Source: Halopelagius fulvigenes | GTDB taxonomy: Archaea > Halobacteriota > Halobacteria > Halobacteriales > Haloferacaceae | Direction of reading: 5' to 3' | NCBI RefSeq assembly: GCF_042662625.1 | Contig: NZ_JBHSXH010000011.1 | Coordinates: 248,001 to 312,000, forward strand | DNA: 64,000 bases | Shown: positions 62,758-64,000 of the stretch, piece after piece | Layout of the letters: each line of letters begins with the position of its first letter | How positions within the stretch are numbered: position 1 is the stretch's first letter | Program-made: the position numbers and the translations under genes | Notes under the pieces: generated by a model | Databases searched by the model: none | What the model was told of the DNA's origin: nothing | The model's input: only the letters and a program-made list of their open reading frames with translations

Positions 62758-63366
62758 ATGGACATCGCGATCGTTCTCTTCGACGGCGTGGACGAACTCG
62801 ACGCGGTCGCTCCGTTCGAAGTGTTCGAGAACGCCGCCGCCGAAGGTGCGGACCTGACGGTCACGCTCTGTACGCTCGACGGCGCGCCGACCGTGACGGC
62901 GAGTCACGGCCTCGAACTCGGTTCGGACGCCCGCCTCGACGACGTCTCGCCCGACCTGTTGGTCGTCCCCGGCGGCAGGTGGAACGCCCGCGGGGAGACG
63001 GGCGCGCGGGCGGAGGCCGAGAGGGGCGACATCCCGGCGGCGATTCGCCGACTGCACGACGACGGAGCGGCTATCGCCGGCGTCTGTACCGGCGGGATGC
63101 TGATGGCGCGGGCGGGCATCACCGACGGTCGCCCGGCGACGACGCACCGCGGCGCGGTGGACGACTTGCGCGAGTCGGGGGCGACGGTCGTCGAGGCGCG
63201 AGTCGTAGACGACGGCGACGTGGTGACCGTGGGCGGCGTCACCTCGGGGTTGGACCTCGCTCTCCACCTCGTCGAACGCGAGTTCGGCGCGGACGTCGCC
63301 GCCGCCGTCGCCGAACGCATGGAGTACGAGCGTCGGGGATCGGTCCACCGCGGCGAAGAAACGTAG
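62758..63366 (+). CDS. DJ-1/PfpI-family protein
   Basis: A 202-residue class-I amidotransferase-like protein of the DJ-1/PfpI family. The nucleophile elbow is AGVCTGGML with the cysteine at about residue 120, and MDIAIVLFDGVDELDAVAPFEVF is the family N-terminus. In this family the cysteine may be used for protein or glyoxal repair, or for isocyanide hydration. The C-terminus (VTSGLDLALHLVEREFG) matches the isonitrile hydratase or transcription-factor-associated branch. ATG 62758 is chosen where homology begins. Confidence 0.88.
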   Translation: MDIAIVLFDGVDELDAVAPFEVFENAAAEGADLTVTLCTLDGAPTVTASHGLELGSDARLDDVSPDLLVVPGGRWNARGETGARAEAERGDIPAAIRRLHDDGAAIAGVCTGGMLMARAGITDGRPATTHRGAVDDLRESGATVVEARVVDDGDVVTVGGVTSGLDLALHLVEREFGADVAAAVAERMEYERRGSVHRGEET

Positions 63367-63396
63367 CGTCAGGGGTCGGTGACCGCGGTCGGTCCC

Positions 63397-64000
63397 TCAC
63401 TCCTCCCACGAGAAGGCGGAGTGCAGGTCGTGGGGGATGTGTCCGCCGCGTTCGGCCGCGCGGTCGAGATAGGCGCGCAGGTCCCCGCGGAAGTCGGGGT
63501 GTGCGCAGTTCTCGACGAGGAGTCTCGCCCGTTCGCGGGGGGAGGTGCCCCGCAGGTCGGCGACGCCCTGTTCCGTGACGACCACGTCCAAGTCGTGTTC
63601 CGTGTGGTCCACGTGCGGGGCCATCGGGACGATTCGGGAGATGTCGCCCCCCGCGGCGGTCGAGGGGAGGGCGACGACGGAGAGGGGCGCGTTGCGCGTG
63701 AAGTCGCCGCTCCCGCCGACGCCGCTTATGATTTGCGACCCGCCGACGTTCGTGGAGTTGACGTGGCCGTACACGTCCACCTCGACGGCGCTGTTGACGG
63801 CGACGACGCCGAAGCGGTCGATGAGCGTCGGACTGTTCGAGAGGTCGCCGGGGCGGAGGATGATATCTTCGGCGTAGCGGTCGGCGTTCTCGAAGAGGCG
63901 GTCCTGCCCCTCCGTCGAGAGTGCGAGCGACGTCGCACTCGCCGAGCGCAGTTCGCCCTCGTCCAGCAGGTCCAAGAGGCCGTCCTGTATCACCTCGCCG
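63397..64000 (-). CDS. Acetyl-CoA hydrolase/CoA-transferase family protein, 3' part
   Basis: The C-terminal 200 residues of a protein of the acetyl-CoA hydrolase/transferase family; the start lies beyond the window. Diagnostic stretches are VNSAVEVDVYGHVNS, GGSGDF and VTEQGVADLRG. Members move CoA between acetate, succinate, propionate or 4-hydroxybutyrate, or hydrolyse acetyl-CoA. The open frame extends to the window edge. It converges on the DJ-1/PfpI gene. Confidence 0.9.
   Translation of the reverse strand, partial: GEVIQDGLLDLLDEGELRSASATSLALSTEGQDRLFENADRYAEDIILRPGDLSNSPTLIDRFGVVAVNSAVEVDVYGHVNSTNVGGSQIISGVGGSGDFTRNAPLSVVALPSTAAGGDISRIVPMAPHVDHTEHDLDVVVTEQGVADLRGTSPRERARLLVENCAHPDFRGDLRAYLDRAAERGGHIPHDLHSAFSWEE

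Overview
The window is haloarchaeal chromosome or megaplasmid DNA (class Halobacteria). It is GC-rich with a strong G/C third-position bias. The proteins are very acidic, the lipoproteins carry twin-arginine (Tat) signals with a lipobox, and many start codons sit about 25-30 bases after an AT-rich TATA-like element with no Shine-Dalgarno site, as expected for leaderless archaeal transcripts. Nearly all recognisable genes serve the capture and catabolism of plant-type sugars. No tRNA, rRNA or CRISPR array was seen.

Region A (1-13260) is a galactoside locus. The 3' part of a sugar ABC operon (two permeases and an ATPase) leads into a GH42 beta-galactosidase and a PfkB-type keto-deoxy sugar-acid kinase. 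A KDPG/KDPGal-type aldolase lies next to them on the other strand. A GH4 enzyme, probably an alpha-galactosidase, is divergent from a complete second sugar ABC operon (binding protein, ATPase, two permeases), followed by a DUF624-like membrane protein. Together these fit uptake of alpha- and beta-galactosides and breakdown of the released galactose by a DeLey-Doudoroff-type route.

Region B (13261-22105) holds a large chemotaxis transducer, a GH2 beta-galactosidase homologue that has lost its catalytic barrel but stays in frame, an SGNH esterase and an orphan family-5 solute-binding protein. Region C (about 22100-27080) is a lower-GC patch with a GNAT acetyltransferase, a CPBP membrane protease and an IS4-type transposase; it looks acquired.

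Region D (27087-55996) looks like a pectin and uronate locus. It contains a Tat-exported PL1 pectate lyase and a cytoplasmic GH28 galacturonidase. It has a peptide-type (Dpp/Opp) ABC importer with a fused double ATPase, a binding protein, and a small two-helix protein inside the operon. The catabolic genes are two enolase-superfamily dehydratases, two DHDPS-family lyases, an alpha-ketoglutarate-semialdehyde-type aldehyde dehydrogenase, two Gfo/Idh oxidoreductases, an SDR, a sugar esterase and a ThuA-like protein. An IclR regulator and a 648-residue protein of unknown function are also present. The combination matches an oxidative uronate pathway (uronate to aldarate to keto-deoxy-aldarate to alpha-ketoglutarate semialdehyde to alpha-ketoglutarate). 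A 17-bp palindrome, GTTCCC-N5-GGGAAC, recurs in intergenic DNA only across this region, including three copies just before the IclR gene, and is the best candidate for an undescribed operator family.

Region E (55997-64000) is more ordinary: class-I-type fructose-1,6-bisphosphatase, a Tat-exported unknown protein, a polytopic PMT/ArnT-like membrane protein, an MFS transporter, a tautomerase-family protein, a DJ-1/PfpI protein and the 3' part of an acetyl-CoA hydrolase/CoA-transferase gene.
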